A DNA stretch of 64,000 nucleotides from Sporomusa sp. KB1 (GCF_007830295.1 NZ_VLKC01000002.1:4321057-4385056), one strand, 5' to 3'. Positions 41,271-50,714 are shown, counted from the first letter of the stretch. Translations and numbers: made by a program. Notes: generated by a model from the sequence alone, not told the origin.

Positions 41271-43181
41271 ATGAGTAAAATTAAGATGATATTAAAGGAC
41301 GGAGCCGTACGTGAGGTTGAACAGGGAATAACCTTGGCTGAAGCCGCAAAATCTATTAGCCGCAACTTGGAAAAAGCAGCATTGGTTGCTAAGGTAAATG
41401 GTCAAGTGACCGATCTAACTGCCAAATTGGAAAATGACGCCAATGTTGAATTCTTAACATTTGACGATGAGGATGGCAAAGCTGCTTTGCGCCATACCTC
41501 TTCACATATTCTAGCTCAAGCCGTTAAACGTCTGTACGGTGATGTAAAATTAGGCATTGGCCCATCAATTGCCAATGGTTTTTACTATGACTTTGATACT
41601 GCTCATACGTTTACCCCTGAAGATTTAGTAAAAATCCAGGCTGAGATGGAGAAAATAGTAAAAGAAAATTTGCCACTTGAGCGCAAGACAGTTAGTCGCG
41701 AAGAAGCCCTTCAGCTGTTTGCAGCACAAGATGAGGTATATAAACAGGAGCTTATTCGCGATTTACCGGAAGATGTGGCGATATCTCTATATAAGCAAGG
41801 CGAATTTGTTGACTTATGTGCAGGACCTCATGTTCCGGTTACTGGCCGGGTTAAGGCTATCCAGTTGCAGAGTATTGCTGGTGCTTACTGGCGTGGGGAC
41901 GAAAAACGTAAGATGCTGCAACGCATCTATGGAACTTCCTTTGAAAAGAAAGCTGATTTAGATGCCTATATCACTATGATGGAAGAGGCGGCCAAACGTG
42001 ACCACCGCAAACTAGGCCGCGAGCTTGATCTGTTCAGTATCCAGGAAGAAGGTCCGGGATTTCCTTTTTTCCATCCGAAAGGTATGGTTGTTCGTAACGA
42101 ACTTGAGGCTTTTTGGCGTAAGTTGCACCTGAAATTTGGTTATCAGGAAATTAAAACCCCCATTATCCTTCATCAAAAACTCTGGCAACAATCCGGTCAC
42201 TGGGATCATTACCGTGAAAATATGTATTTTACTAAGATAGATGAAGAAGGCTATGCAGTTAAGCCGATGAATTGCCCTGGGGGGATTTTGGTATATCGTA
42301 CGCAGCACCACAGCTACCGGGACCTGCCGCTACGGACCTGTGAGTTAGGACTTGTTCACCGTCATGAACTTTCAGGAGCACTGCATGGACTGATGCGGGT
42401 ACGCAGCTTCACTCAGGATGATGCCCACATTTTTATGTTGCCATCACAAATTAAGACTGAAATCAAGAAGGTTATTGAGCTTTTCAATACGGTATACAGC
42501 GTTTTTGGATTATCCTATCATGCCGAACTAAGTACTAAACCGGAAAAAGCCATGGGTTCTGATGAAATATGGGAAACGGCGACAACCGCTCTTAAAGAAG
42601 CATTAGAAGAGCTGGAAATGCCTTTTAAAATTAATCCGGGAGATGGTGCTTTCTACGGTCCCAAAATTGACTTCCACCTTCAAGATTCCATCGGGCGTAC
42701 CTGGCAATGTGGTACCATTCAACTGGATATGCTGATGCCGGAAAAATTTGACCTGAATTATATCGGGGAAGATGGACTTAAACATCGTCCGGTAATGATT
42801 CACCGGGTAGCTTATGGTAGTTTAGAACGCTTTATCGGTATTTTAATTGAACATTATGCCGGAGCATTTCCAATATGGTTAGCACCTGTACAGGTTAAGC
42901 TATTGCCAATAAGTGAACGTCATGCTGAGTATGCCAGAGAACTTGCACAAAGTATGTTTGACCAGGGTATTCGCGTCGAAGTAGATGATCGCAACGAAAA
43001 GATCGGCTACAAAATTCGTGAAGGTCAAATGCAAAAATTACCTTACATGCTTGTGGTGGGCGACAAAGAAGCGGAAACCCGTACTGTGGCTGTTCGTAAG
43101 CGGGGACAAGGGGATGTTGGCGCAATGCCTGTTGATGATTTTATTACAATGGCAATTGCTGAAATTGCTGCCAAAAGCTGA
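41271..43181 (+). CDS. thrS: Threonyl-tRNA synthetase
   Basis: A 636-residue class II synthetase. An N-terminal TGS domain (1-62) is followed by the editing N2 domain (HTSSHILAQAVKRLYG near residue 75 and the CAGPHVP near 180), the catalytic core (motif 2 LVHRHELSGALHGLMRVR near 360) and a C-terminal anticodon-binding domain. It charges tRNA-Thr and edits Ser-tRNA-Thr. AAGGAGGCTGCC precedes ATG 41271. Confidence 0.98.
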   Translation: MSKIKMILKDGAVREVEQGITLAEAAKSISRNLEKAALVAKVNGQVTDLTAKLENDANVEFLTFDDEDGKAALRHTSSHILAQAVKRLYGDVKLGIGPSIANGFYYDFDTAHTFTPEDLVKIQAEMEKIVKENLPLERKTVSREEALQLFAAQDEVYKQELIRDLPEDVAISLYKQGEFVDLCAGPHVPVTGRVKAIQLQSIAGAYWRGDEKRKMLQRIYGTSFEKKADLDAYITMMEEAAKRDHRKLGRELDLFSIQEEGPGFPFFHPKGMVVRNELEAFWRKLHLKFGYQEIKTPIILHQKLWQQSGHWDHYRENMYFTKIDEEGYAVKPMNCPGGILVYRTQHHSYRDLPLRTCELGLVHRHELSGALHGLMRVRSFTQDDAHIFMLPSQIKTEIKKVIELFNTVYSVFGLSYHAELSTKPEKAMGSDEIWETATTALKEALEELEMPFKINPGDGAFYGPKIDFHLQDSIGRTWQCGTIQLDMLMPEKFDLNYIGEDGLKHRPVMIHRVAYGSLERFIGILIEHYAGAFPIWLAPVQVKLLPISERHAEYARELAQSMFDQGIRVEVDDRNEKIGYKIREGQMQKLPYMLVVGDKEAETRTVAVRKRGQGDVGAMPVDDFITMAIAEIAAKS

Positions 43182-43199
43182 TGTACTGTCGAAAATAGC

Positions 43200-43228
43200 T
43201 TGACTTACCTGAATTTAGATGTTATTAT
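43200..43228 (+). promoter_or_regulatory. Sigma-A promoter of infC-rpmI-rplT
   Basis: TTGACT, 17-bp spacer, TATTAT, 19 bases after the thrS stop. Confidence 0.75.
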
Positions 43229-43234
43229 AATCAA

Positions 43235-43376
43235 GTGATTCAAATATTGCATTAAGCAGAAGCCATCCACTTCTCACCTTACAGCGCAGTACATGTTGTT
43301 GGTAAGGTTATAGTAAGCAAAACGATTTAGTTATGCTATTGCGCGGGTGGTCTATGCCACCCGTTTTTTATTTGAT
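43235..43376 (+). promoter_or_regulatory. infC-operon leader, probable L20-type autoregulatory RNA with terminator
   Basis: About 140 untranslated bases with ACCTTAC ... GTAAGGT pairing (about 43277-43310) and a terminator GGGTGG-TCTATG-CCACCC-GTTTTTT at 43345-43368. In Firmicutes L20 represses this operon by stabilising such a terminator. The exact L20 site could not be drawn. Confidence 0.65.
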
Positions 43377-43407
43377 TGAAACAAAATACATCAGGAGGTG
43401 AGCGGCA

Positions 43408-43941
43408 ATTAGCAAAGAGACTTTAAAGATTAATGAAGAGATTCGGGCAAAGGATGTTCGCGTAACCAGCAGCACGAATGAGCCATTAGGGATTATGTCG
43501 CTAAGAGACGCGTTGCGTATCGCGGGGGAGCAAAATCTTGATTTAGTAGAAGTAGCACCAACTGCTAAACCGCCGGTATGCCGGATCATGGATTTTGGCA
43601 AATTCCGGTATGAGCAACAAAAACGCGATAAAGAAGTCAAGAAAAAGCAAAAGGTAGTTTCCATTAAAGAAGTTAAACTTCGTCCCAATATCGAGGATCA
43701 TGACTTTAATGTGAAGTTAAAAAATGCCCAGCGCTTTTTAGAAGATGGCGACAAAGTCAAAGTAACAATCATGTTCAGAGGAAGGGAACTTTCTCATCCT
43801 GAACTTGGCAGACAAGTGCTGGTACGAATGGCTACCTTACTTAAGGAAATGGCTAATATCGAACGTGATGCCAAGCTCGAAGGTAAAAATATGATTATGA
43901 TTGTAGCTCCTAAGCCCAATACTACACAATCTAGCACCTAA
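43408..43941 (+). CDS. infC: Translation initiation factor IF-3, ATT start
   Basis: A 177-residue IF-3. The first in-frame ATG (43495) would remove the conserved INEEIRAKDVRV N-terminus. AGGAGGTGA is followed six bases later by ATT 43408, and AUU is the classic infC start that lets IF-3 repress its own translation. The C-terminal domain shows KEVKLRPNIEDHDFNVKL and the GRELSHPELG motif. IF-3 checks the start codon and keeps subunits apart. Confidence 0.97.
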   Translation: MSKETLKINEEIRAKDVRVTSSTNEPLGIMSLRDALRIAGEQNLDLVEVAPTAKPPVCRIMDFGKFRYEQQKRDKEVKKKQKVVSIKEVKLRPNIEDHDFNVKLKNAQRFLEDGDKVKVTIMFRGRELSHPELGRQVLVRMATLLKEMANIERDAKLEGKNMIMIVAPKPNTTQSST

Positions 43942-43962
43942 ATAGAAAGGGGATATCTTACT

Positions 43963-44160
43963 ATGCCAAAAATGAAAACACGCCGAAGCGCTGCTAAACG
44001 TTTCAGAGTAACCGGCAGCGGTGAATTTAAACGTTCCAAAGCTTTTAAAAGCCACATTCTTGAGAAAAAATCTCCGTCGCGTAAACGCAACCTGCGTAAA
44101 GCGGCTATGGTTAGCAAATCTGACCACGAACGCGTAGTGAAAATGCTTCCTTACGCCTAA
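43963..44160 (+). CDS. rpmI: Ribosomal protein L35
   Basis: A 65-residue basic L35 beginning PKMKTRRSAAKRF, with the KSHILEKKSPSRKRNLRK block typical of the family. AAAGGGGATATC precedes ATG 43963. Middle gene of the infC-rpmI-rplT operon. Confidence 0.98.
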   Translation: MPKMKTRRSAAKRFRVTGSGEFKRSKAFKSHILEKKSPSRKRNLRKAAMVSKSDHERVVKMLPYA

Positions 44161-44200
44161 AACTATAAACAATTTATAAGTACATCAGGAGGTATCTGAC

Positions 44201-44557
44201 ATGCCAAGAGTTAAAAAAGGCGTTACTGCACATAGACGTCATAAAAAAATACTTAAATTAGCCAAAGGTTATCGTGGTTCCAAGAGTAAGCTCTTCAAAA
44301 AAGCTAACGAAACCGTGATGAAAGCACTGTACTATGCACGTGCTGACCGTCGCACCAAAAAAGGCGATTTCCGCAAACTATGGATTACCAGGATTAATGC
44401 TGCCGCCCGTATTAGTGGTATTTCTTACAGTCAGCTTATTAACGGACTCAAAAAAGCTGGTGTAGAAGTTAACCGTAAAATGTTGGCCGACATGGCAGTT
44501 AACGATATGCCCGCATTTGGCAAGTTAGTAAGCGCTGCTAAAGATCAACTGAAATAA
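44201..44557 (+). CDS. rplT: Ribosomal protein L20
   Basis: A 118-residue L20 with the basic N-terminal arm (RVKKGVTAHRRHKKILKLAKG, GYRGSKSKLFKKA) and globular C-terminal domain. It is needed early in 50S assembly and acts as the operon's translational or attenuation repressor in Firmicutes. CAGGAGGTATCTG precedes ATG 44201. The stop codon is followed four bases later by repeat copy 2. Confidence 0.98.
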   Translation: MPRVKKGVTAHRRHKKILKLAKGYRGSKSKLFKKANETVMKALYYARADRRTKKGDFRKLWITRINAAARISGISYSQLINGLKKAGVEVNRKMLADMAVNDMPAFGKLVSAAKDQLK

Positions 44558-44560
44558 GAT

Positions 44561-44648
44561 AAGGACTTGGCTTGTGCCAAGTCCTTTAGGACGCCGGCAG
44601 AAGCCTTAGCCGTTCAATCCAGGGAAAGTTAACCTTTCCAGCTGGATA
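44561..44648 (-). repeat. Dispersed two-hairpin repeat, copy 2 (inverted)
   Basis: Reverse complement of the unit at 35427: AAGGACTTGGCTTGTGCC, GTCCTTTAGGAC, CCGGCA, and AATCCAGGGAAAGTTAACCTTTCC. Lies straight after rplT. Confidence 0.9.
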
Positions 44649-44649
44649 G

Positions 44650-44684
44650 CAAATTCCCGAAATTTTTTTTCGGGAATTTTTTTA
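44650..44684 (+). terminator. Terminator of infC-rpmI-rplT
   Basis: AAATTCCCGAAA ... TTTCGGGAATTTTTTT hairpin, just beyond repeat copy 2. Confidence 0.9.
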
Positions 44685-44873
44685 TGCATAATATTTATAA
44701 ATATTGGTATTACTAGTAAACAAATCCAGTATCCAAAGATAATTTTTAAAATTTGATTTATTTAAATTTTGGGATAATTGGCAGGTTTTTTTTGGCTCAT
44801 GGCGAATAAACATTATATAACAAATAATTGGCAATTTAAAAATTGTTTAATAAAACAAAAGGAGGAGTTCACC

Positions 44874-45722
44874 TTGGCCCTAGTAGCAATGAAAGAATTA
44901 CTCCAGGATGCAAGAAAAAGAAAGTATGCAGTTGGTGGTTTTAATGTATTTAACTTTGAGACGTTAGGCGCTGTTATTGAGGTGGCAGAAGAACTAAAGA
45001 CTCCCCTGGTGCTTGGCATTCCTGAGCGGTTATTTAAATTTGTCGATGTTGATACCCTGAGTGCTGCAATGAGTAGAGCTGCCCAAAAGGCTTCTGTACC
45101 TGTAGCTCTCCATCTTGACCATGGACATACTTATGAAGGGGTGATGAAAGCCATTCGCTGGGGATTTACGTCTGTTATGTTTGACGGTTCAGCATTGTCT
45201 TTCGAGGAAAACTTAAAACGCACTAAGGAAATTACTCGCATAGCCCATTCTCTCGGTGTATCAGTCGAGGGTGAATTGGGCTATGTTGGTTGTTATGGCA
45301 ATATAAAAGATATAAATGAAGAAAATTTGGTTAAACCAGAGATGGCCCAGGCTTTTGTAGAGAAAACCAAAGTGGATGCATTAGCCGTCGCAGTGGGGAC
45401 AAATCATGGGGTTTATCACGGCAGTCCCAAACTTAATTTTTCGCGGCTCTCTGAACTTAATAGTACGGTTAATGTACCACTTGTTATGCATGGCGGTTCA
45501 AAACTTACTAAAGCAGATTACTATAGCTCAATTCAGTCTGGCATAACAAAAATTAATATTGCTACAGATATGTCGCTGGCTGCCGCCGAAACAGTAAAAG
45601 CTGAATTGGCTAAAAATCAGTCTGCCAATTATATTTACTTAATGTCAATGGTTAAAAATGGCGTTAAAGATTCAGTTCGTAGATATATGTTATCTTTCGA
45701 CTGCATCTCAAAAGCAATATAG
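44874..45722 (+). CDS. Class II fructose-bisphosphate / tagatose-bisphosphate aldolase family protein
   Basis: A 282-residue zinc aldolase of the Fba/GatY/KbaY group. Seen are GGFNVFNFETLGAVI, the zinc-binding HLDHGHTYE near residue 82, EGELGYVGG-like EGELGYVG, GTNHGVYHGSPKL and HGGSKL, KINIATDM. Key Asp and His residues are present. Substrate (fructose- or tagatose-bisphosphate, or a related sugar acid) is not certain because the second conserved Gly in the phosphate loop reads HGGSKLT. TTG 44874 follows AAGGAGGAG. The frame opens at 44778, but that would add an unlikely leader. Confidence 0.88.
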   Translation: MALVAMKELLQDARKRKYAVGGFNVFNFETLGAVIEVAEELKTPLVLGIPERLFKFVDVDTLSAAMSRAAQKASVPVALHLDHGHTYEGVMKAIRWGFTSVMFDGSALSFEENLKRTKEITRIAHSLGVSVEGELGYVGCYGNIKDINEENLVKPEMAQAFVEKTKVDALAVAVGTNHGVYHGSPKLNFSRLSELNSTVNVPLVMHGGSKLTKADYYSSIQSGITKINIATDMSLAAAETVKAELAKNQSANYIYLMSMVKNGVKDSVRRYMLSFDCISKAI

Positions 45723-45743
45723 CTGACAACAATAGACGCATAT

Positions 45744-45780
45744 AACCCCCCGGCGCATAGTGCGAGCGGGGGGTTGTTTA
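45744..45780 (+). terminator. Terminator of the aldolase gene
   Basis: AACCCCCCG-GCGC ... GCG-CGGGGGGTT hairpin then GTTTAGTTTT. Confidence 0.85.
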
Positions 45781-45899
45781 GTTTTCTGAATTTGAGTATA
45801 ATCTATTGTACCACCGCCTTCTGATGAGAAAATTAGGTCAGGAGACATACTGATTTTAATAGGGCAAACGGAAGGAATTCAAAAGATGGAGGAATTAGA

Positions 45900-46712
45900 G
45901 TGAGCGAGTATATTTCCAGCGCTGCTAACAAGTTGATTAAGGAAATAGCCTCACTTCGCCAACGAAAATACCGGGATAGGCTGGGTATGTTTCTGGCAGA
46001 GGGTGTGCGTCTGGTCGAAGAGTGTGCTAACGCTGCCTGGCCTGTAAAGATGTGCATTTATACGGAAGAAGCCGCTGCACGTGAACGGGCCAAGGCTGTC
46101 ATTGAACGATTATCGGCTACAGATTGCCGAATGATCGCAGTGTCAGAGGATGTTTATAATAAGATTTCAGATACTGAGCAGCCACAAGGAATTATGGGTG
46201 TCTTAAAAAAACGTCAGTTTTCTATTGAACAGTTGCTTCTTAGCCCGGAAAAACTGCCATTACTTGTTGTTTTGGATGGTGTTCAAGACCCGGGCAATGC
46301 AGGAACTATCATTCGTACTGCAGATGCTGCCGGCTGCAGTGGGGTTATTGTGCTGAAAGGGTCGGCTGATATCTATGCCAGCAAGACTGTACGGGCAACA
46401 ATGGGTTCTCTATTTCATCTGCCGGTAATGGAAGGCTTGTCTTCTGCTGAACTAATACACAGCCTCAAGCAATCTGACATAAAGCTGCTGGCAACCTGTT
46501 TACAGCAATCAGACGTTTATTACCAAGCTGATTTTAATCGTCCGGCAGCCATTATTTTAGGTAACGAAGGTCAAGGTATCAGTCCTGAGCTTATCAGCGC
46601 CGCTGATGCCTGCCTCAATATACCACTCGTTGGTCATGCAGAGTCGCTTAATGTTGCCGTAGCTGCTGGCGTAATACTGTATGAGGCCGTAAGGCAGCGG
46701 GCAACCTTGTAA
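45900..46712 (+). CDS. SpoU/TrmH-family RNA 2'-O-methyltransferase (YsgA-like)
   Basis: A 270-residue SPOUT methyltransferase with an N-terminal substrate-binding domain (FLAEGVRLVEE near residue 31) and the knotted C-terminal domain: DGVQDPGNAGTIIRTADAAG near residue 125, ILGNEGQG near 220 and IPLVGHAESLNVAVA near 242. Target is rRNA or tRNA, exact site unknown. GTG 45900 follows GGAGGAATTAGA. ysgA-pheS-pheT is the Bacillus order. Confidence 0.94.
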   Translation: MSEYISSAANKLIKEIASLRQRKYRDRLGMFLAEGVRLVEECANAAWPVKMCIYTEEAAARERAKAVIERLSATDCRMIAVSEDVYNKISDTEQPQGIMGVLKKRQFSIEQLLLSPEKLPLLVVLDGVQDPGNAGTIIRTADAAGCSGVIVLKGSADIYASKTVRATMGSLFHLPVMEGLSSAELIHSLKQSDIKLLATCLQQSDVYYQADFNRPAAIILGNEGQGISPELISAADACLNIPLVGHAESLNVAVAAGVILYEAVRQRATL

Positions 46713-46735
46713 TTTCTAAAATGCTATGATATAAT
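46707..46735 (+). promoter_or_regulatory. Sigma-A promoter of yqzL2-pheST
   Basis: TTGTAA, 17-bp spacer, TATAAT. The -35 box overlaps the stop codon of the preceding gene. Confidence 0.75.
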
Positions 46736-46788
46736 ACGTTTAGCAATGACGGAAATTGCCATTAGGGCAGAGAGGGCGTGGTCTTACG

Positions 46789-46878
46789 ATGATGACCGCC
46801 GAATTCTTCTGGAGATTGTTTGAAGCTACAGGTTCCATTGCTGCGTATTTATGGTATAAACGGTTAAGGTTACAATAA
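46789..46878 (+). CDS. YqzL-like micro-protein, 29 residues, upstream of the pheS T-box
   Basis: ATG 46789 (or 46792) with AGAGGGCG a little far upstream. The peptide has the YqzL pattern W-x2-F-x2-TGSIAAYLWYK, like the protein at 5842. It lies between the promoter and the T-box leader, so it is transcribed even when pheST is attenuated. Three Phe within the first eleven residues also recall a leader peptide, but the YqzL likeness is the better explanation. Confidence 0.65.
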   Translation: MMTAEFFWRLFEATGSIAAYLWYKRLRLQ

Positions 46879-46898
46879 TTTTATAGTAAAACTTTATG

Positions 46899-47130
46899 CA
46901 GTGCGATGAGGAAGAGAGTATGTTAGCCACGTTTTCTACAGGGAGGATGCTGCCAGAGATTGAGAGCGGCACTGAAACAGTTAACAGAAGTTCACTTCTG
47001 AGTACCTGGGCTGAAGAGAGTTACTTGTGTAGGTCTGGCGTTTTTTCCGCGTTACAGGAAATAGAGTATAATTAGGGTGGTACCGCGAAATCAAGACTTT
47101 CGCCCCTTGGGGCTGGAAGTCTTTTAATTT
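46899..47130 (+). promoter_or_regulatory. T-box leader, phenylalanine (pheST)
   Basis: T-box sequence AGGGTGGTACCGCGA at 47074-47088 and terminator AAGACTTTCGCCCC ... GGGGCTGGAAGTCTT with T-run. The specifier is clear: TTC at 46991-46993, held in CAGAAG-TTC-ACTTCTG. Uncharged tRNA-Phe(GAA) should relieve termination. Confidence 0.95.
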
Positions 47131-47163
47131 TTATTCTTATCTTATATTCTTTAGGAGGCATGT

Positions 47164-48186
47164 ATGGAACAAGAACTTAATTCGTTAAGGGACACAGCGC
47201 TTACTGAGTTGTCCGCAATCGACAATAAAGAAGCGCTTAATGATCTAAAAATTAAGTATTTAGGTAAAAAAGGTTTACTAACTGGTATGCTGCGTGGGCT
47301 GGGGGCATTAACCCCTGAAGAACGACCACGGATAGGCCAAGTGGTCAACGAAATCAGAAATGAGATTGAAGATATTATTGCCAGTAAGCTGGGTGCCATG
47401 AAGCAGGCTGAACTTTCCCGCAAACTGGCATCAGAAACCATTGATGTAACATTGCCAGGCCGTCTGGCTGAGATTGGTCATTTGCATCCACTGACACTGA
47501 CTTTAAACCGGATTAAAGGCACCTTTATGCGAATGGGTTTTGAAATTGCTGAGGGTCCGGAAGTAGAAAAAGACTATTATAACTTTGAAGCATTAAATCT
47601 GCCGCAAGATCACCCGGCTCGTGACATGCAAGACTCTTTTTACATCACTAAAGAGTTCTTGCTTAGAACGCATACTTCACCTGTACAGGTCCGGACATTG
47701 CAGTCGGCAGAGCCTAACCAGCCAATTCGGATTATTGCTCCCGGAAAAGTATACAGGCGGGATTATGATGCTACTCATTCCCCAATGTTCCAACAGGTGG
47801 AAGGTCTGGTAGTTGATAAAAATATTAGTTTTGCCGATTTAAAAGGTACACTGGAGTTATTCTTAAAAGAAACGTTTGGCAACAGAGTTAATGTACGGTT
47901 TCGTCCTAGTTTTTTCCCGTTTACTGAGCCAAGCGCCGAAGTGGATATTTCCTGTGTAATGTGCGAAGGCAAAGGGTGTCGTGTATGTTCAGGCACAGGC
48001 TGGTTGGAAATTTTGGGTTCTGGCATGGTCCATCCGCGTGTACTTGAAATGAGCAGTTTTGATCCGGATAAAGTCAGCGGCTTCGCTTTCGGTATGGGAG
48101 TAGAACGGATTGCAATGCTAACTTATGGTATTGATGACCTCAGATTGTTTTTTGACAATGATATGCGGTTTTTGCGCCAATTCTAA
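47164..48186 (+). CDS. pheS: Phenylalanyl-tRNA synthetase alpha subunit
   Basis: A 340-residue class II catalytic subunit: coiled-coil N-terminus (1-85), motif 2 region (GKVYRRDYDATHSPMFQQVEG near residue 195) and motif 3 (FGMGVERIAMLTYGIDDLR near 310). Forms alpha2-beta2 with PheT. TTAGGAGGCATGT precedes ATG 47164, just after the T-box terminator. Confidence 0.98.
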   Translation: MEQELNSLRDTALTELSAIDNKEALNDLKIKYLGKKGLLTGMLRGLGALTPEERPRIGQVVNEIRNEIEDIIASKLGAMKQAELSRKLASETIDVTLPGRLAEIGHLHPLTLTLNRIKGTFMRMGFEIAEGPEVEKDYYNFEALNLPQDHPARDMQDSFYITKEFLLRTHTSPVQVRTLQSAEPNQPIRIIAPGKVYRRDYDATHSPMFQQVEGLVVDKNISFADLKGTLELFLKETFGNRVNVRFRPSFFPFTEPSAEVDISCVMCEGKGCRVCSGTGWLEILGSGMVHPRVLEMSSFDPDKVSGFAFGMGVERIAMLTYGIDDLRLFFDNDMRFLRQF

Positions 48187-48284
48187 AGCTATATATTCCG
48201 CATTTAAAAAGTTTGCAGGCACAGGCGGGTAGTGTACTCGTCTGCAAAAATTTAACACGTTGTATATAGTGAAAGGGGAAGGTT

Positions 48285-50714
48285 ATGAGAGCGTCAATTA
48301 AATGGCTTAACGATTATGTTGAAATAAATGAAACACCTGAAAAACTGGCAGATATGCTGACAATGGCCGGTATTCCGGTAGAAGCGGTGGAAACGTTAGG
48401 GCAAAATATCTCTGGTGTAGTCACAGGCAAGGTAGTTGAGATTGCCCCACATCCTAATGCGGATAAATTGTCGGTATGCAAAATTGATATCGGCACCGAT
48501 CTGCTGACAATTGTTACTGGGGCAACCAATGTCCGCCAGGGACATATTGTGCCTGTAGCTACCGTTGGTGCTGAGCTTCCTAACGGAATGAGTATTCAGC
48601 CGACAAAACTGAGGGGATTGCTGTCAAGTGGTATGCTATGCTCGACAGAAGAGCTTGCCATTGATAGCAAACTGGTTGCGCCTGAGGCGAGAAATGGTAT
48701 TTATATTTTGCCTGCTGATACCGCTGTGGGCATTGATATTCGCGTGGCACTGGGACTTGATGATGTTGTGCTTGCCTTCGAGCTCACGGCCAATAGGGCA
48801 GACTGTTTTAGCATGATTGGTATTGCCCGGGAGATTGCTGTACTAACAGGTGCATCGCTAAAAAAACCGATGCTTAATTTAAAAGAAACCGGCACAGAGA
48901 AAGCTGCCTCACTGACAAATATCCAGATTGCTGACTCAGAGCTTTGCTCACGATTTGCGGCAAGAATTATAAAAAATATAAAAGTTGGACCATCACCTGT
49001 CTGGATGCAACAGCGTATTCAGGCGGCGGGTATGCGGCCAATTAACAACATTGTTGATGTTACCAACTTTGTTATGCTGGAATTTGGTCAGCCCATGCAC
49101 GCCTATGACTATAACCTGCTTGCCCGTCACAGTCTGGTTGTACGCAAACCTAATCCTGGCGAAAAGTTGACTACGCTTGATGGCATTAAACGGGAGCTTG
49201 AACCAGATATGCTGGTTATTGCTGATGCCGTTCAGGCTGTTGGTATTGCCGGAGTCATGGGAGGACTTGCCACTGAGGTTACCGCCAGTACACAAAATGT
49301 ATTACTGGAGGCGGCCGCATTTAAAGGCTCGAGTATTCGCCGGACTTCGCGTGCCCTGGGACTTCGTTCAGAGGCCTCCGGCCGGTTTGAGCGCGGGGTA
49401 GATACTGTGAATATTATTAGAGCACTTGACAGAGCCGCCAGTCTGCTTGAAAGTATGGGAGCTGGTGAAGTTTGTCCCGGTATTGTTGATGTTTACCCTG
49501 ATATACAGCTGCCAAAACAAGTAGTATTTACACCGAAACAAATAAATAATTATTTAGGGACCGATATACCGGCTGAAACCATGACCGCGATATTAAAACG
49601 CCTCGAATTTGATGTAGAAGCAGGTTCGGAGATAATTACTGTGACAGTACCTACCTGGCGGGGCGATGTTACCTTGCCAGCCGATATTTGCGAAGAGATT
49701 GCCAGAATTTATGGTTATGACAAAGTTCCTTCGACTACACCTGACGGCAGCATGGCGCAAGGCAAACAAAGCAATACCCAAAACACTATTGATAAAATTA
49801 AGAATCTGTTGACAAGCAGTGGCTTTTCAGAGATCCTTTCTTTGAGTTTTTTCCATCCGGATTCTTTAGATAAACTCAATATTCCGTCTGACAGTGCACT
49901 GCGCCAGGCTATTGAGGTTTTAAACCCGATTACCGACGATTTTCCTCATTTACGTACTACCTTGCTGGGGGGAATAATGGATACTATTGTCCGCAATCTT
50001 TCCCGCAAAAATGAGGACTTAAAGATATTTGAAATTGGCGCAGTCTTTTTGCCGGAAGAATTACCACTCAAGGATTTACCTCAAGAACCAGTTATGTTGT
50101 GTGGTGCCATGATTGGCAAGCGCCATACCCTTGCTTGGAATCAATCAAGAGATATGGTGGATTTTTATGATGCCAAGGGAGCCGTTGAAGCCATTTTGGC
50201 AGGACTGGGAATTAGTGATTATATCGTGGAGGCAGGAGAAAATTCAGCATTACATCCTGGCAAAACAGCAGTAGTAAAAAAAGACGGCGAGTTATTAGGC
50301 AGTATTGGTGAAGTACATCCTCAGGTACTTGATGCTTATGGAATTAACAAGAAAATTTATGTATTTGAGTTAACTGTAGGAGCATTAGTTAAGGCTGCGG
50401 CCATTAATCCCAGCTATCGGTCGCTGCCTAAGTTTCCGGCAATTACCCGTGACCTGGCTGTTCTTTTGCCTGAAACGATTGCAGCCTCCAATGTGACTGA
50501 GGCTATCAAGGCAAATGCCGGTACACTGCTTACGCAGGTTCAATTATTTGATGTGTATACCGGGCAGCAGGTGGAAAAAGGATTACGCAGCCTGGCCTTT
50601 TCACTGACTTTCCAGGCTAGTGACCGTACGTTGACTGATATAGAAATTGACGAACACTACAAAAATATAGTTGTCTATTTAGAAAAAACGTTTGCAGCCA
50701 AACTTCGGGACTAA
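48285..50714 (+). CDS. pheT: Phenylalanyl-tRNA synthetase beta subunit
   Basis: An 809-residue beta chain with the usual modules: N-terminal tRNA-binding OB domain (about 40-155, PNADKLSVCKIDIG), B3/4 editing domain (about 210-390), B5 domain and a C-terminal anticodon-binding FDX-ACB domain (about 715-809, YRSLPKFPAITRDLAVLLP). The editing domain clears Tyr-tRNA-Phe. AAAGGGGAAGG precedes ATG 48285. The 98-base pheS-pheT gap holds no terminator. Confidence 0.98.
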   Translation: MRASIKWLNDYVEINETPEKLADMLTMAGIPVEAVETLGQNISGVVTGKVVEIAPHPNADKLSVCKIDIGTDLLTIVTGATNVRQGHIVPVATVGAELPNGMSIQPTKLRGLLSSGMLCSTEELAIDSKLVAPEARNGIYILPADTAVGIDIRVALGLDDVVLAFELTANRADCFSMIGIAREIAVLTGASLKKPMLNLKETGTEKAASLTNIQIADSELCSRFAARIIKNIKVGPSPVWMQQRIQAAGMRPINNIVDVTNFVMLEFGQPMHAYDYNLLARHSLVVRKPNPGEKLTTLDGIKRELEPDMLVIADAVQAVGIAGVMGGLATEVTASTQNVLLEAAAFKGSSIRRTSRALGLRSEASGRFERGVDTVNIIRALDRAASLLESMGAGEVCPGIVDVYPDIQLPKQVVFTPKQINNYLGTDIPAETMTAILKRLEFDVEAGSEIITVTVPTWRGDVTLPADICEEIARIYGYDKVPSTTPDGSMAQGKQSNTQNTIDKIKNLLTSSGFSEILSLSFFHPDSLDKLNIPSDSALRQAIEVLNPITDDFPHLRTTLLGGIMDTIVRNLSRKNEDLKIFEIGAVFLPEELPLKDLPQEPVMLCGAMIGKRHTLAWNQSRDMVDFYDAKGAVEAILAGLGISDYIVEAGENSALHPGKTAVVKKDGELLGSIGEVHPQVLDAYGINKKIYVFELTVGALVKAAAINPSYRSLPKFPAITRDLAVLLPETIAASNVTEAIKANAGTLLTQVQLFDVYTGQQVEKGLRSLAFSLTFQASDRTLTDIEIDEHYKNIVVYLEKTFAAKLRD

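Noticed and set aside
46789..46878. Reading the 29-residue frame as a Phe-rich attenuation leader peptide for pheST
   Set aside because: The gene already has a complete Phe T-box with TTC specifier, and the peptide matches the YqzL pattern; its few Phe are explained by that.
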